Origin: Anaerolineaceae bacterium UBA5404
GTDB lineage: Bacteria > Chloroflexota > Anaerolineae > Anaerolineales > Anaerolineaceae
Direction: 5' to 3'
DNA: 64,000 nt
Assembly (NCBI GenBank): GCA_002409625.1
Contig: DHNY01000006.1
Location: forward strand, 88,475-152,474
Every line of letters begins with the position of its first letter. The first letter of the stretch is position 1. Below the pieces are notes generated by a model, which searched no databases, was not told the DNA's origin, and was given only the letters and a program-made list of their open reading frames with translations. The position numbers were made by a program, and so were the translations under genes. Positions 9,076 to 16,530 of the stretch are shown one piece after another.

Positions 9076-10286
9076 GAAATGGCTATAAGTGCCTGCCGAA
9101 AAGCTTCATCACTCGCCCAATCGATGTCGATGGTTTCTAAACCTTGCCAGCTGGCATAGTCCACCAGCGCTTTTGCCAAACCATTCACCAAACCACTATC
9201 TGGCGTAACCCAAGGTTCAAGGTGTAGTTTGATGACTTGCAATCGTTTTTGCTTGCGCCAGGCTTTGGCATCCATTCGACCGACCAGCGCACCTTTGTGC
9301 AAAATAGGCAGGGTGAAATAACCATAAACGCGTTTGGCAAGCGGTGTGTAGCACTCAATCAGGTAATCAAAGTTGAAGAGCTCTCGCACGCGGGTGCGGT
9401 TGTTCATCAGAGGATCAAAAGGTGAAAGGATGGTGGTGCGGGCGCTCTTTAGTTTGCCAGCTTGCGCTTTTTCAAGGAGGGCTAGATTGTCTGGATGGAG
9501 GTAGAGCGGTTTGGATATGCCCTCAACGCGCAAAACCCGCAAAAAGCCATCTTTAGCCAAAGCTTTGAGCTGATCATAAACCATGCGTTTGGGCAGGTAA
9601 AAGTAATCCGCCACCCATTCTTCCCGCGCCACGCCTAACGCTTTGACAGCTTGCAGGGCAAGATCGCGGATGGCTGTTTCGTAATCCGGCGTGTTTTCAT
9701 CCTGCCAGGTGGGGTGCACGCGTTCGCGCAAGTCAAAAACACGGTGGAAGTTTACGCGACGCGCCACCATCAGGTCACCTGTATGGTGCAAGTGGCTCAT
9801 CGCCATCGCTTCGATCTTGCGTGTTCCCCAACGGTTTTTAGGTCCACCGCTTTCAAAATCTGCCGAGCGCACTTCGCCATGTTCACGGATGTGGCTCAGC
9901 ACGTTTTCAAGCAGCTCAGCGTTTTTGTCTGCCCATTCCTTGAGTCTTTTCCAGCCGGTGTAGCGGTTTTTCATTACCGCGCGCCATAGCGGATAGTCGT
10001 CGATTGGTAAATAGCACATGGCGTGCGCGAAGTATTCAAAGAGTTGACCTTCGGCGTGGAGTTCATCCACCCAGGCGGTGTCATAAGCGCCTAAACGTGA
10101 CCAAAGAATATGCAGATGAGCGCGGGCGACAACGCTGATGGTGTCAATTTGCAGGACATGGATGCGGCGAATGGCGCTGAGCAAATCCGCTTTATTGGCT
10201 TTTTTCTTGGGCTCTTTTAGCAATCCAAGGCATGTGAGCATCAGATTGCGGGCGTCATGGGTTTTGAGTTTGGGCTGCTGTGTCAT
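9072..10286 (-). CDS. YcaQ/AlkX-like winged-helix DNA glycosylase
   Basis: About 404 residues from the ATG at 10286; an upstream in-frame ATG at 10343 lacks a ribosome site. The segment HVLQIDTISVVARAH holds the QxD catalytic motif of the HTH_42/AlkX family. Tandem winged helices follow (LGVAREEWVADYFYLPKRMV, LLEKAQAGKLKSARTTILSPFDPLMNN). Family members unhook interstrand crosslinks and bulky adducts. A TATAAT box ends six bases before the ATG, so the mRNA may be leaderless. Confidence 0.8.
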   Translation of the reverse strand: MTQQPKLKTHDARNLMLTCLGLLKEPKKKANKADLLSAIRRIHVLQIDTISVVARAHLHILWSRLGAYDTAWVDELHAEGQLFEYFAHAMCYLPIDDYPLWRAVMKNRYTGWKRLKEWADKNAELLENVLSHIREHGEVRSADFESGGPKNRWGTRKIEAMAMSHLHHTGDLMVARRVNFHRVFDLRERVHPTWQDENTPDYETAIRDLALQAVKALGVAREEWVADYFYLPKRMVYDQLKALAKDGFLRVLRVEGISKPLYLHPDNLALLEKAQAGKLKSARTTILSPFDPLMNNRTRVRELFNFDYLIECYTPLAKRVYGYFTLPILHKGALVGRMDAKAWRKQKRLQVIKLHLEPWVTPDSGLVNGLAKALVDYASWQGLETIDIDWASDEAFRQALIAIS

Positions 10287-10410
10287 GTTCAAATTATAGC
10301 TTTTTGAAGTCAAAATCACCAAAAAAGGCTTTAAAAGCGACAAAATGGCTAAGTTTGATAGTTCCTGATAGCTTTATTGCTCTAAACTAGGAGCATTGCA
10401 AAGGAGAATT

Positions 10411-10812
10411 ATGGAAGTTCCACGCTATTGGAGATTGAAAAAACAACGCTACGCCTTACAAGGCGAAGTATGTCCACATTGTGATGTCAAGATTTTTCCA
10501 CCCCGTGACGTTTGTCCGGCATGTGGTGGCGAAGCCAAAACACCATTCAGTTTTAGCGGTTTGGGCGAAGTATATTCCTTTACCGATATCAAAAACGCGC
10601 CAACTGGCTTTGAGGAGCAAGCACCTTATACGGTTGCGCTGGTGCAACTCAAAGAGGGACCCATGGTCACCGCGCAATTGACTGATTTGGGTGACGAACC
10701 CGCGCGCATTGGCATGCCGGTGGAGATGGTAACCCGCAAAATCCGCAACGATGGTGATGAACGTGGCATCATTGTGTATGGTTATAAATTCAGACCCTTG
10801 ATTGCGAAGTAA
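10411..10812 (+). CDS. DUF35-type OB-fold / zinc-ribbon protein
   Basis: 133 residues, starting at the ATG at 10411 behind AAGGAGAATT. An N-terminal helix (VPRYWRLKKQRYALQG) precedes a rubredoxin-like zinc ribbon with two CxxC pairs (CPHCD and CPACGG), then an OB-fold (GLGEVYSFTDI...PYTVALVQLKEGPMVTAQL). This is the order in DUF35/YpsV proteins. These are companions of thiolases and HMG-CoA synthases, thought to scaffold acyl-CoA chemistry. No thiolase gene lies in this window, so the partner is elsewhere. Confidence 0.85.
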   Translation: MEVPRYWRLKKQRYALQGEVCPHCDVKIFPPRDVCPACGGEAKTPFSFSGLGEVYSFTDIKNAPTGFEEQAPYTVALVQLKEGPMVTAQLTDLGDEPARIGMPVEMVTRKIRNDGDERGIIVYGYKFRPLIAK

Positions 10813-10833
10813 GCTAAAAAGTATTAATGTTGA

Positions 10834-10860
10834 AACCGGTCCTAGTGACCGGTTTTCTTT
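10834..10860 (+). terminator. Intrinsic terminator after the DUF35 gene
   Basis: Perfect 8-bp stem AACCGGTC / GACCGGTT with a 5-base loop, followed by TTTTCTTTT. Confidence 0.85.
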
Positions 10861-10919
10861 TGGTGTATGATTAAAGGCAGGTTTTGACTTGATGCTAGAA
10901 TAAGTATGGAGGAGCGCTT

Positions 10920-11828
10920 ATGAAAACTTTATTGAAAACCATATCTGTTTTGTTGTTATTGAGCCTGCTTATCGCTGGCTGTAGATACTATCCTCCACGC
11001 ATGGATAAGATCCAAACCGCGGAGAGTATTATCGCGACCAATGAGCAGTCTAAAACCGAAGCAGCGCTAAGGTCTGGTGGGGCTGAAACATCTACTGAAA
11101 CATCTACTGAAACACCTCTTGAAACACCCGAAACGCCAGCTAATCTTGACCAGCAAACAAATGAAGCCGAAGCGACTGCCAAGGCCGATGATCTTGGTGA
11201 TGGAGCTGTGATGTTAGATTATTTTGACAAGATTGACTACAAAGGCCCAGGTACACTAACCCTGGTTCAGGGCGATCTCACCGCTTTTCGGGTCGAAGCC
11301 AGCCAAGCCTTGAAAGATAAGTTGTATTATGAGGTTTATGAAGGCAAACTAAAAATCCATTTTCAACATCTTTCGTGGGATCAAATCTTTGCAGATGATA
11401 TCAAAGTGACCATCAGTTTTTTTAGCATCAATGAAATTGAGATTGAAGGACCTGTTAACTTGAAAATGGATAGCTTCAAAGGTGAACGTTTAGAATTGGA
11501 ACTGAAAGGGGCCATTGAAGGAGATTTAAGCGGCTTGGATCTGACTTACTTGGACGTTGAACTCAAAGGCGCTGGCACGCTAACTATGCGCGGAAAAGCC
11601 AAAGAACAAAAAGTAGAAATCCAGGGTGCCGCGGAATATAACGCCACCGACCTTGAAACAGAAAGCACACGACTGGATATTGAAGGCGCTGGCGTTGCCA
11701 AGGTCTGGGCTAAGAACTTTTTAGCGCTTGATCTAAAAGGTGGCTACACGGTTGAGTATTGGGGTGGCCCAAACTTGCAACAAAACGTAAAAGGACTTGG
11801 CTCCATAGAGCATAAAGGCGAGAAGTAA
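10920..11828 (+). CDS. DUF2807-type lipoprotein (GIN-domain head)
   Basis: 302 residues. The N-terminus has a lysine-containing n-region, a hydrophobic core and the lipobox LLIAGC (Cys near 21), so it is a secreted lipoprotein. A low-complexity Thr/Glu linker follows, containing the repeated TSTETSTETPLETPETP. From about residue 100 there are repeated beta strands with the pattern of the putative auto-transporter adhesin head (GIN) domain: INEIEIEGPVNLKM, LDVELKGAGTLTMRG, LDIEGAGVAKVWA. The role may be an adhesive or stress-related envelope protein. GGAGG precedes the start. Confidence 0.78.
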   Translation: MKTLLKTISVLLLLSLLIAGCRYYPPRMDKIQTAESIIATNEQSKTEAALRSGGAETSTETSTETPLETPETPANLDQQTNEAEATAKADDLGDGAVMLDYFDKIDYKGPGTLTLVQGDLTAFRVEASQALKDKLYYEVYEGKLKIHFQHLSWDQIFADDIKVTISFFSINEIEIEGPVNLKMDSFKGERLELELKGAIEGDLSGLDLTYLDVELKGAGTLTMRGKAKEQKVEIQGAAEYNATDLETESTRLDIEGAGVAKVWAKNFLALDLKGGYTVEYWGGPNLQQNVKGLGSIEHKGEK

Positions 11829-11855
11829 TTCACTTTATTGTGAGTGGAAAGAAGA

Positions 11856-11886
11856 CGCGTGGATTATTCAAACCACGCGCTTTTTA
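11856..11886 (+). terminator. Convergent terminator between the lipoprotein and HIT genes
   Basis: Stem CGCGTGG / CCACGCG with a 10-base AT-rich loop followed by CTTTTT. Its 3' arm and tail lie in the last codons of the minus-strand HIT gene. Confidence 0.7.
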
Positions 11887-12343
11887 TTTGCTGATAACTT
11901 TCTTGCAGGCTTTCGGGCAGCACCCGCGCGTTGCCCAAAACGGTGATGAAGTTGGTATCGCGTGACCATCGTGGCACCACATGCATGTGCAGATGCTCAG
12001 CGATGCCGGCGCCACCAGCCGCGCCAATGTTTAAACCCATGTTGAAACCTTGCGGATGATACATGTGGTTTAAGGTTTCAATCGCGCGTCTGCTCAGCAA
12101 CATCATTTCGGTTAATGCCGCTTCGTTTAGATCCTCAACGTGGCTTGTGTGAAGATTGGGCACTACCATCATATGCCCGCTGGTATAGGGGTATTTATTG
12201 AGGATCACAAAGTTTTCCGTGCCTCGATAAATGATGAGGTTATCAAAACTATCAGGCTTTGCCAGGGCATCACAAAAGGCACACTCTGGTATGCTTCTGT
12301 CCCGGTTGAAGTAGTCGCGACGATTGCTAAAGAGATATTCCAT
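11864..12343 (-). CDS. HIT-family nucleotide hydrolase
   Basis: 159 residues. The histidine triad HLHMHVVPRW lies near residue 125, preceded by GFNMGLNIGAAGGAGIAEH, which is typical of the FHIT/Ap4A-hydrolase branch. The N-terminus holds CAFCD plus a later His (SGHMMVVPNLHTSHV), which can form a zinc site. It probably cleaves dinucleoside polyphosphates or nucleoside phosphoramidates. It is a single gene facing the lipoprotein gene across a shared terminator. Confidence 0.88.
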   Translation of the reverse strand: MEYLFSNRRDYFNRDRSIPECAFCDALAKPDSFDNLIIYRGTENFVILNKYPYTSGHMMVVPNLHTSHVEDLNEAALTEMMLLSRRAIETLNHMYHPQGFNMGLNIGAAGGAGIAEHLHMHVVPRWSRDTNFITVLGNARVLPESLQESYQQIKSAWFE

Positions 12344-12407
12344 TTGAATATTTTATCGCATTCCAGGCTAATTTGTGAAAAATGCTAAGCTTTTTTATAA
12401 TGTCAGG

Positions 12408-12453
12408 TTGACAAGCGCGCAGCCAGGATGTAGAATATGACCGATTAGTCATA
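12408..12453 (+). promoter_or_regulatory. Promoter and palindromic operator of the TetR gene
   Basis: TTGACA (12408-12413) and TAGAAT (12431-12436) are 17 bases apart. The inverted repeat TATGAC-N6-GTCATA (12436-12453) starts at the last base of the -10 box and covers the transcription start. TGAC/GTCA half sites are typical of TetR operators, so the downstream regulator probably represses itself. Confidence 0.75.
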
Positions 12454-12466
12454 AAAGGAAAGCCCT

Positions 12467-13153
12467 ATGCCAAAAACCACATTTTACAATCTTAGTGCCA
12501 CCCGACGAGCGCGGATAGAAGAAGCCGCGATTGATGAATTCTGTAAAAACGGTCTCAGGTCAGCGGTGCTTAACAACATTGTTGCAAACTCGGGCATTGC
12601 CAAAGGCTCTTTTTACCAATATTTTGAGAACCTCGAAGACCTTTATGCGCACGTTTTGACGTTGGTTCAAAAGCGTAAAACAGATCTGGTGGCATCGCTG
12701 GAAACGCCCAATTCTATTATGGACACCTTTGGCTATTTGCGCTGGCTTATTCAAATCAGTGTGGTATTTATGTTGCGTGAACCAAGGCTTGCCAAAATTG
12801 AACAGCGTGATTTTGTGGATCACCCGGTTATCAACTCGATTGATCCTGAAACCGGTGAACGCATTAGTGGGGACGGTCGATTTCATGCTTTGCTCACTCA
12901 AGGGGTTTTGCATGACGATTTGGCAACCTGGGTGGATACCGACATGGCAGCTTATGTTTTGAACTTGATAGCAAACCTGATTGCGCCATATATGGTTGAT
13001 AGGATTGGCGATAAAGCCAGTTCGCTTGCCGATGGCAGTGTGGATATTGCCTATGATCCCTTGGTGCAGGCATTGTTTGATAACCTGATGGATATTATTG
13101 AAGCCGGCATCGCCCGCGACCCGCAGATTCGCAAGGATTTTTATTCGAAGTAA
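12467..13153 (+). CDS. TetR/AcrR-family transcriptional regulator
   Basis: 228 residues, with an ATG behind AAAGGAAAG. The N-terminal helix-turn-helix reads ARIEEAAIDEFCKNGLRSAVLNNIVANSGIAKGSFYQYFENLEDLY, shown here in pieces: helix 1 EEAAIDEF, recognition region GIAKGSFYQYF. This is the TetR consensus. The C-terminal ligand/dimer domain is helical and not recognised. No transporter or enzyme gene follows in the same direction; the next genes converge. Confidence 0.88.
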   Translation: MPKTTFYNLSATRRARIEEAAIDEFCKNGLRSAVLNNIVANSGIAKGSFYQYFENLEDLYAHVLTLVQKRKTDLVASLETPNSIMDTFGYLRWLIQISVVFMLREPRLAKIEQRDFVDHPVINSIDPETGERISGDGRFHALLTQGVLHDDLATWVDTDMAAYVLNLIANLIAPYMVDRIGDKASSLADGSVDIAYDPLVQALFDNLMDIIEAGIARDPQIRKDFYSK

Positions 13154-13168
13154 GTTTTGGATGAGATG

Positions 13169-13217
13169 AAAAAAGCCACGGTGAATTTATGCTAATCGAT
13201 CCGTGGCTTTTTTATAG
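13169..13217. terminator. Bidirectional terminator between tetR and the RelE/RHH pair
   Basis: AAAAAAGCCACGG and CCGTGGCTTTTTT form a 13-bp stem around a 19-base loop, with A- and T-tracts serving both converging genes. Confidence 0.85.
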
Positions 13218-13478
13218 GTAGATGTTTTTCCTGTGACCCACAGCGATAACTAAGACCGTCACAATCTCATCCTGGATGTCTGCAATAATTCTGTAATCGC
13301 CAACCCGATAGCGCCATTCGCCTGAGTGGTCTCCAACCAAGCCTTTGCCTTTCACACGGGGGTTGTCTGTGCCTTCTATATGTTTTTTAAGCCAATTGAG
13401 AATAAGCTTTTGGACGGGTTTATCCAGCTTTGAAAGCTGTTTTAAGGCATAGGCAGAAAATCTTACCGTAAAACTCAT
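13212..13478 (-). CDS. relE: RelE-family mRNA interferase toxin
   Basis: 88 residues: MSFTVRFSAYALKQLSKLD, then WRYRVGDYRIIADIQDE and a C-terminal VIAVGHRKNIY. This is the complete RelE fold with the R-x-G-x-Y-R core and the final G-H-R catalytic strand. Its start overlaps the antitoxin stop by four bases, the standard antitoxin-first operon. It ends at the shared terminator, about 340 bp from the prophage left boundary. Confidence 0.88.
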   Translation of the reverse strand: MSFTVRFSAYALKQLSKLDKPVQKLILNWLKKHIEGTDNPRVKGKGLVGDHSGEWRYRVGDYRIIADIQDEIVTVLVIAVGHRKNIYL

Positions 13479-13705
13479 AGCTCGATGTCAAGGCGTTTTG
13501 CGGTTTCTTCCAAGCTGTAGCTAACTGGATCTTTGCGATATTCTTCAATCGCCCTGCGGTAAAGCGCCAGGTCAAGCTCATCCTCAATGCGGTCAAGGAT
13601 GGCTTCACGCACGATATCGGAAATCGAGCGCCCTTTGGTTTCAGCATATTTGGCGATGATGTCTTTGTCTTCCTGGCTCAATCGCACGGTCATGGTTGTG
13701 TTCAT
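13475..13705 (-). CDS. RHH antitoxin (RelB/DinJ-like)
   Basis: 76 residues from the ATG at 13705, which has AAAGGAG upstream; the longer frame to 13765 lacks one. TMTVRLSQEDKDIIAKYA with GRSISDIVREAILDRIEDEL is a ribbon-helix-helix domain. The acidic C-terminal tail would wrap the toxin. Upstream the partly palindromic TGTTACAATGTAATACA may be its operator. Confidence 0.85.
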   Translation of the reverse strand: MNTTMTVRLSQEDKDIIAKYAETKGRSISDIVREAILDRIEDELDLALYRRAIEEYRKDPVSYSLEETAKRLDIEL

Positions 13706-13794
13706 GATCTTGTTGTCTCCTTTATGTATTACATTGTAACACATTTGCTTGTGACAAGATAACAAAATCTTGTAAAAAGGAAGCTTTAAAGCAA

Positions 13795-13820
13795 AAAGAG
13801 CCTTGATCGAGGCTCTTTTT
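13795..13820 (-). terminator. Former tRNA-Phe terminator left at attL
   Basis: A hairpin AGAGCC / GGCTCT with A- and T-tracts on both sides lies directly beside the tRNA-Phe fragment. Before phage integration it would have followed the tRNA-Phe gene (minus strand). The intact tRNA now lies 35 kb away at attR with phage DNA after it. Confidence 0.7.
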
Positions 13821-13874
13821 ATGCCGAGTCACAGACTTGAACTGTGGACCCTGCGATTTTCAGTCGCATGCTCT
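13820..13874. repeat. attL (55-bp tRNA-Phe 3' fragment)
   Basis: Identical to 48683-48737. It holds the 3' half of tRNA-Phe including anticodon arm and T arm; the 5' part of the tRNA is missing, as expected for the attachment-site scar. Confidence 0.95.
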
Positions 13875-14112
13875 TGAAAGGATGTTTTTTTGTCATTTTA
13901 TCGAGTAAAGTCCTTTGTTTTTCTTGTTGAAATAAATGATGTCGGCGGTACTATGTTTCATAATTTGTTATTATTGGCTAACCCGACCTTAACAAACTTC
14001 CACTTTTGGCATTTTTGGGGGTCGGATTTCCACTTTTGACACTTGAGTAATTAGAATATATATTCTATACTGTTTGTATGTGGTTTTACTCAGTAAAGAA
14101 AGTAGGCGGTGA
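13875..14112. other. Non-coding left end of the prophage with repeats
   Basis: No convincing gene. Two direct copies of TTCCACTTTTGRCA (about 13998 and 14029) are spaced 31 bp apart and flanked by CCGACC / GGTCGG. A 16-bp palindrome TAGAATATATATTCTA lies at 14052-14067 and an exact TACTCAGTA at 14087-14095. The minus-strand ORF 13989-14192 spans these repeats and lacks a ribosome site. Confidence 0.6.
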
Positions 14113-14205
14113 ATGAAGTTCAAAAGGTACCGGTGTAATGGTGACATTTTTATAAACTTGACGCTTTTTGGTGTGTCGGTTCTAATTGTCATTAGGAGAT
14201 CCTAA
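14113..14205 (+). CDS. Possible 30-residue membrane peptide
   Basis: MKFKRYRCNGDIFINLTLFG continues with a hydrophobic segment ending RRS. It starts behind TACTCAGTA then AAAGAAAGTAGGCGG, the same motif-plus-ribosome-site layout seen in front of other phage genes, and stops one base before the next gene's ATG. The peptide has a basic N-terminus and one short membrane-like helix. There is no homology to cite. Confidence 0.4.
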   Translation: MKFKRYRCNGDIFINLTLFGVSVLIVIRRS

Positions 14206-14206
14206 T

Positions 14207-14425
14207 ATGAAAGATATTTTTTGTATTCGATGTAACCAAAAACTTGGAAGTGCTGTTATCGAGAATGGAAAAATGGTTCGTATAAACATTGGTGCCATGA
14301 GTGTTAAAACGCTTCATGGGAGATGTGCAGAATGTGGAACTACTTTTCACTTTCGAACAGCTGATGACTTGCGTAACGATTATTCTGAGAATTCATCATC
14401 TGAAGGCGGTTCTTCAGACAAGTAG
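14207..14425 (+). CDS. Small zinc-ribbon protein (Com-like)
   Basis: 72 residues from the ATG at 14207 with AGGAG upstream. Cysteine pairs CIRC and CAEC are about 29 residues apart, forming a treble-clef or zinc-ribbon fold like phage Com translational regulators. The C-terminus is Ser/Asp/Glu-rich. A paralogue with the same layout is at 26501-26737. Its 3' end overlaps the convergent gene at 14380-14709 by 46 bases. Confidence 0.65.
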   Translation: MKDIFCIRCNQKLGSAVIENGKMVRINIGAMSVKTLHGRCAECGTTFHFRTADDLRNDYSENSSSEGGSSDK

Positions 14426-14709
14426 GTTACATTTCCCTGAGAAACGCCATAAATGTGATATGCCCCGCCTAAAATAATGGCGTTTTCATAAACGAATAGT
14501 TCGCCACCAAGGTTGAATATGTAACCGTTTACTGTCCCGTGAATAGTTGCGACACCCAGATCCTTTATAATGATGATGCCATTGCATGTGCCTTCCAGTG
14601 CTAGTGCGCCATCTTTTTCAATGTAAATGTTTCCATTGCAAGTTCCTGAAAGTAAGACATCTTGGTTGACTATAAGATCGCCGTTTATTTCGCCTGTGAT
14701 TATTTGCAT
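14380..14709 (-). CDS. Bactofilin-like beta-solenoid protein
   Basis: 109 residues built of short repeating strands: ITGEINGDLIVNQDVLLSG, TCNGNIYIEKDGALALEG, TCNGIIIIKDLGVATIHG, TVNGYIFNLGGELFVYE. The period is about 18-20 residues with a conserved NG turn, a right-handed beta-helix as in bactofilins or polymer-forming proteins. Its ribosome site (AAAGAAAGG) follows directly on a TACTCAGTA motif at 14724-14732. It is likely expressed from the lysogen with the other leftward genes; a role in superinfection or host surface change is only a guess. Confidence 0.6.
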   Translation of the reverse strand: MQIITGEINGDLIVNQDVLLSGTCNGNIYIEKDGALALEGTCNGIIIIKDLGVATIHGTVNGYIFNLGGELFVYENAIILGGAYHIYGVSQGNVTYLSEEPPSDDEFSE

Positions 14710-14797
14710 GGTTTGCCTTTCTTTACTGAGTATGGTGGACTGTTCTTTTGCTAATATAGCCTTAATGTTCTATAATTAGGTTGGCAAAGGAGCAATT

Positions 14798-14941
14798 ATG
14801 GACGAACGTGCTAAAGAGATTACTACAGCCCTTATTGATATAACAAAAATGATTCAGGAAGAGTTTCAAGTGCTTGATGGGGATACGCTTCGCCTGCTTA
14901 TTTACTTGGCGGCGCGGATCCGATATCAAGAATTGATTTGA
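14798..14941 (+). CDS. 47-residue hypothetical protein
   Basis: MDERAKEITTALIDITKMIQ and a C-terminal half rich in Leu/Ile/Arg; predicted helical. AAAGGAG lies seven bases before the ATG. The last 44 bases overlap the end of the convergent gene 14898-15134. Not recognised. Confidence 0.5.
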   Translation: MDERAKEITTALIDITKMIQEEFQVLDGDTLRLLIYLAARIRYQELI

Positions 14942-15134
14942 CACGCTCAGGGTCTGCCGGAGCATGTCCTATCATTGCCCGATAGAGTAAATCCACAAGA
15001 TTTGCATATGAGGCGAGTTTTATCTCGTGGTTACTTTTATTAGTGCTTGAAAAAACGAATTGAGCGGCAACATTGCAGGCTTCTTGCATGGCGATCGCAT
15101 TTTTGTCAACGGGTAATATCTGTTTTTCTGTCAT
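14898..15134 (-). CDS. 78-residue hypothetical phage protein
   Basis: Helical protein with QEACNVAAQFVFSSTNKSN and LVDLLYRAMIGHAPADPERV. The ribosome site AAAGAAAGGAACCC lies between the start and a one-mismatch motif copy (TACTCGGTA on the coding strand, 15149-15157), the same arrangement as 14380-14709. Not recognised. Confidence 0.6.
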   Translation of the reverse strand: MTEKQILPVDKNAIAMQEACNVAAQFVFSSTNKSNHEIKLASYANLVDLLYRAMIGHAPADPERVKSILDIGSAPPSK

Positions 15135-15211
15135 TGGGTTCCTTTCTTTACCGAGTAATTAGTTAAAAAATGCTTTTCACCCCCAATTGGAGTGCGTTTT
15201 TTTATGCATTC

Positions 15212-15784
15212 TCACTCGTTCAAATAACTCAGTAAGCTTTCTAGACGTTGTTCTTTTTCGGTGAGTTGCTCTAGAAGGGGTTCGACTGTTGGGCTAAGTT
15301 GTTCCAGACGTTTTGTCGCTTTTGACAAGGCGATCATGCCACCGATACCCGCTGCAATAAAGAAAATTAATGCTAGCACTGTTATGCCTGCTAATGCAGG
15401 AAGGTCTTGGGTAATGGAAATGATGAATAATGTTATGGCAAGGATAAAAAATAACCACCAAAACTTCTTAAAGACAAAAACAAATTTAGTTTTGCTAGCT
15501 TGAAGTTTGAGTTGGTTGTATTCAGGCATTAATGGTGCGATCTTATTATTTAGATGAAAGATTTCTTCTTTTAGTCTTTTGACTGTCAATTCTGCTGCAG
15601 TTCTGTCCATGCCAGTTTGTAAGGTTTGCATGGTTTCCAAAATTGGGGATAAGGATATGCCACCATTTTTATGCTCTACCCTATATTGGGTGCCGCAATA
15701 ATGACAAACAAAATCGCTAAGGCCTTCTTTGCGAGATGATGTGCTTCCGCACGCGGGACAACTGATTTTTATTGTTTCGCTCAT
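15212..15784 (-). CDS. Zinc-ribbon membrane protein with coiled coil
   Basis: 190 residues. An N-terminal zinc ribbon (CPACGSTS...CHYCG) is followed by a coiled coil near 55-95, two hydrophobic helices (WWLFFILAITLFIISI and ALAGITVLALIFFIAAGIGG), and a second coiled coil at the C-terminus. It lies in the leftward lysogenic block between the repressor and the left end, where superinfection-exclusion genes often lie. The function is not shown by sequence. Confidence 0.6.
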   Translation of the reverse strand: MSETIKISCPACGSTSSRKEGLSDFVCHYCGTQYRVEHKNGGISLSPILETMQTLQTGMDRTAAELTVKRLKEEIFHLNNKIAPLMPEYNQLKLQASKTKFVFVFKKFWWLFFILAITLFIISITQDLPALAGITVLALIFFIAAGIGGMIALSKATKRLEQLSPTVEPLLEQLTEKEQRLESLLSYLNE

Positions 15785-15804
15785 GGTGTTTTGTCAATAA
15801 AATG

Positions 15805-16023
15805 TTACATTAATATTGTCAGGACAAATACAACTAGTATCAATCCGATTATTATTGTCATTGGCAACATGCATCCCAACATTTTGCCAGCTTTTCTTTG
15901 TCTGCCTTGCTTAGTCGTTGGAATGCCAGTAGTCCTAGCAATCTTCTGTTTTGCACTACTAATGCCAGTGGCTCGCTTCCAACTAAAAGACACGCCTGGA
16001 ATTCCTTTTTTTCTTCGTGCCAT
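15805..16023 (-). CDS. Small basic single-TM protein
   Basis: 72 residues. The first 45 are strongly basic (MARRKKGIPGVSFSWKRATG...) and the last 25 form one hydrophobic helix (PMTIIIGLILVVFVLTI). Small C-tail-anchored proteins of this sort are frequent next to phage repressors in Gram-positive prophages. It starts three bases after the repressor stop, with an AAGGAT site and a TACTGAGTA motif (16037-16045) just upstream, so it is in the repressor operon. Confidence 0.6.
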   Translation of the reverse strand: MARRKKGIPGVSFSWKRATGISSAKQKIARTTGIPTTKQGRQRKAGKMLGCMLPMTIIIGLILVVFVLTILM

Positions 16024-16025
16024 TT

Positions 16026-16403
16026 TTATCCTTGCTTACTCAGTAAAAAATCTATGTAGTTCATTAAGTGCTCTTTATCTTCTTCAGACATTGAATTTAT
16101 TTTATGGATTAATTTTTCGTAATATTCTGATCCAGGTGCCAGTCTAGGTAATAGTCCTGCTAACCGCAAAACATTCTCCGTTGATAGTCGTAAAAACTTA
16201 GACAGCGATTCAGCGAATTCAAAAGTTATCTTATCACCCGCCAAGGCCTTCATTAAAGTTGGGTGAGATACACCAATAACTCTTGCCGCTTCCCTCACCC
16301 CCATATTACGACGTTCCATTTCTCCAGCTATGGCTTTCACTAAGTCATTGTCTGTGTCCATGTAAAAGATATTAACCGATTTGGTTAAAATTGTGTTTAC
16401 CAT
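16026..16403 (-). CDS. XRE-family phage repressor (CI-like)
   Basis: 125 residues from the ATG at 16403, which has AAGGAG at the right distance; a longer frame to 16424 has none. The helix-turn-helix is MGVREAARVIGVSHPTLMKAL (in pieces: MGVREAARVIGV, then SHPTLMKAL). A helical C-terminus for dimerisation follows, without an obvious LexA-type protease. It faces the early operon across a divergent control region with three TACCAT/ATGGTA-type sites, one of which covers its own start codon. It should hold the lysogenic state and repress itself. Confidence 0.82.
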   Translation of the reverse strand: MVNTILTKSVNIFYMDTDNDLVKAIAGEMERRNMGVREAARVIGVSHPTLMKALAGDKITFEFAESLSKFLRLSTENVLRLAGLLPRLAPGSEYYEKLIHKINSMSEEDKEHLMNYIDFLLSKQG

Positions 16404-16471
16404 TATGGTAATTCTCCTTGACAATTTATTTGTTATTGTCTATAATGGTAACTGTAAATACCAATATGGTA
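16398..16471. promoter_or_regulatory. Divergent operator/promoter region of the repressor and early operon
   Basis: A textbook rightward promoter: TTGACA (16418-16423), 17 bases, TATAAT (16441-16446). Operator-like palindromes: TACCATTATGGTA (16398-16410, spanning the repressor ATG), a half copy ATGGTA overlapping the -10 (16445-16450), and TACCAATATGGTA (16459-16471). Repressor bound here would block early transcription and its own translation start. No equally clear leftward promoter was found. Confidence 0.85.
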
Positions 16472-16530
16472 AATAAACTATCCATGAATAGCCGTTTATG
16501 ACCGACAAACAAAGGAAAGGACAGTAAGAG

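Noticed and set aside
13989..14192. 67-codon minus-strand ORF near attL
   Set aside because: It runs over the direct repeats and palindrome; no ribosome site, no recognised sequence.
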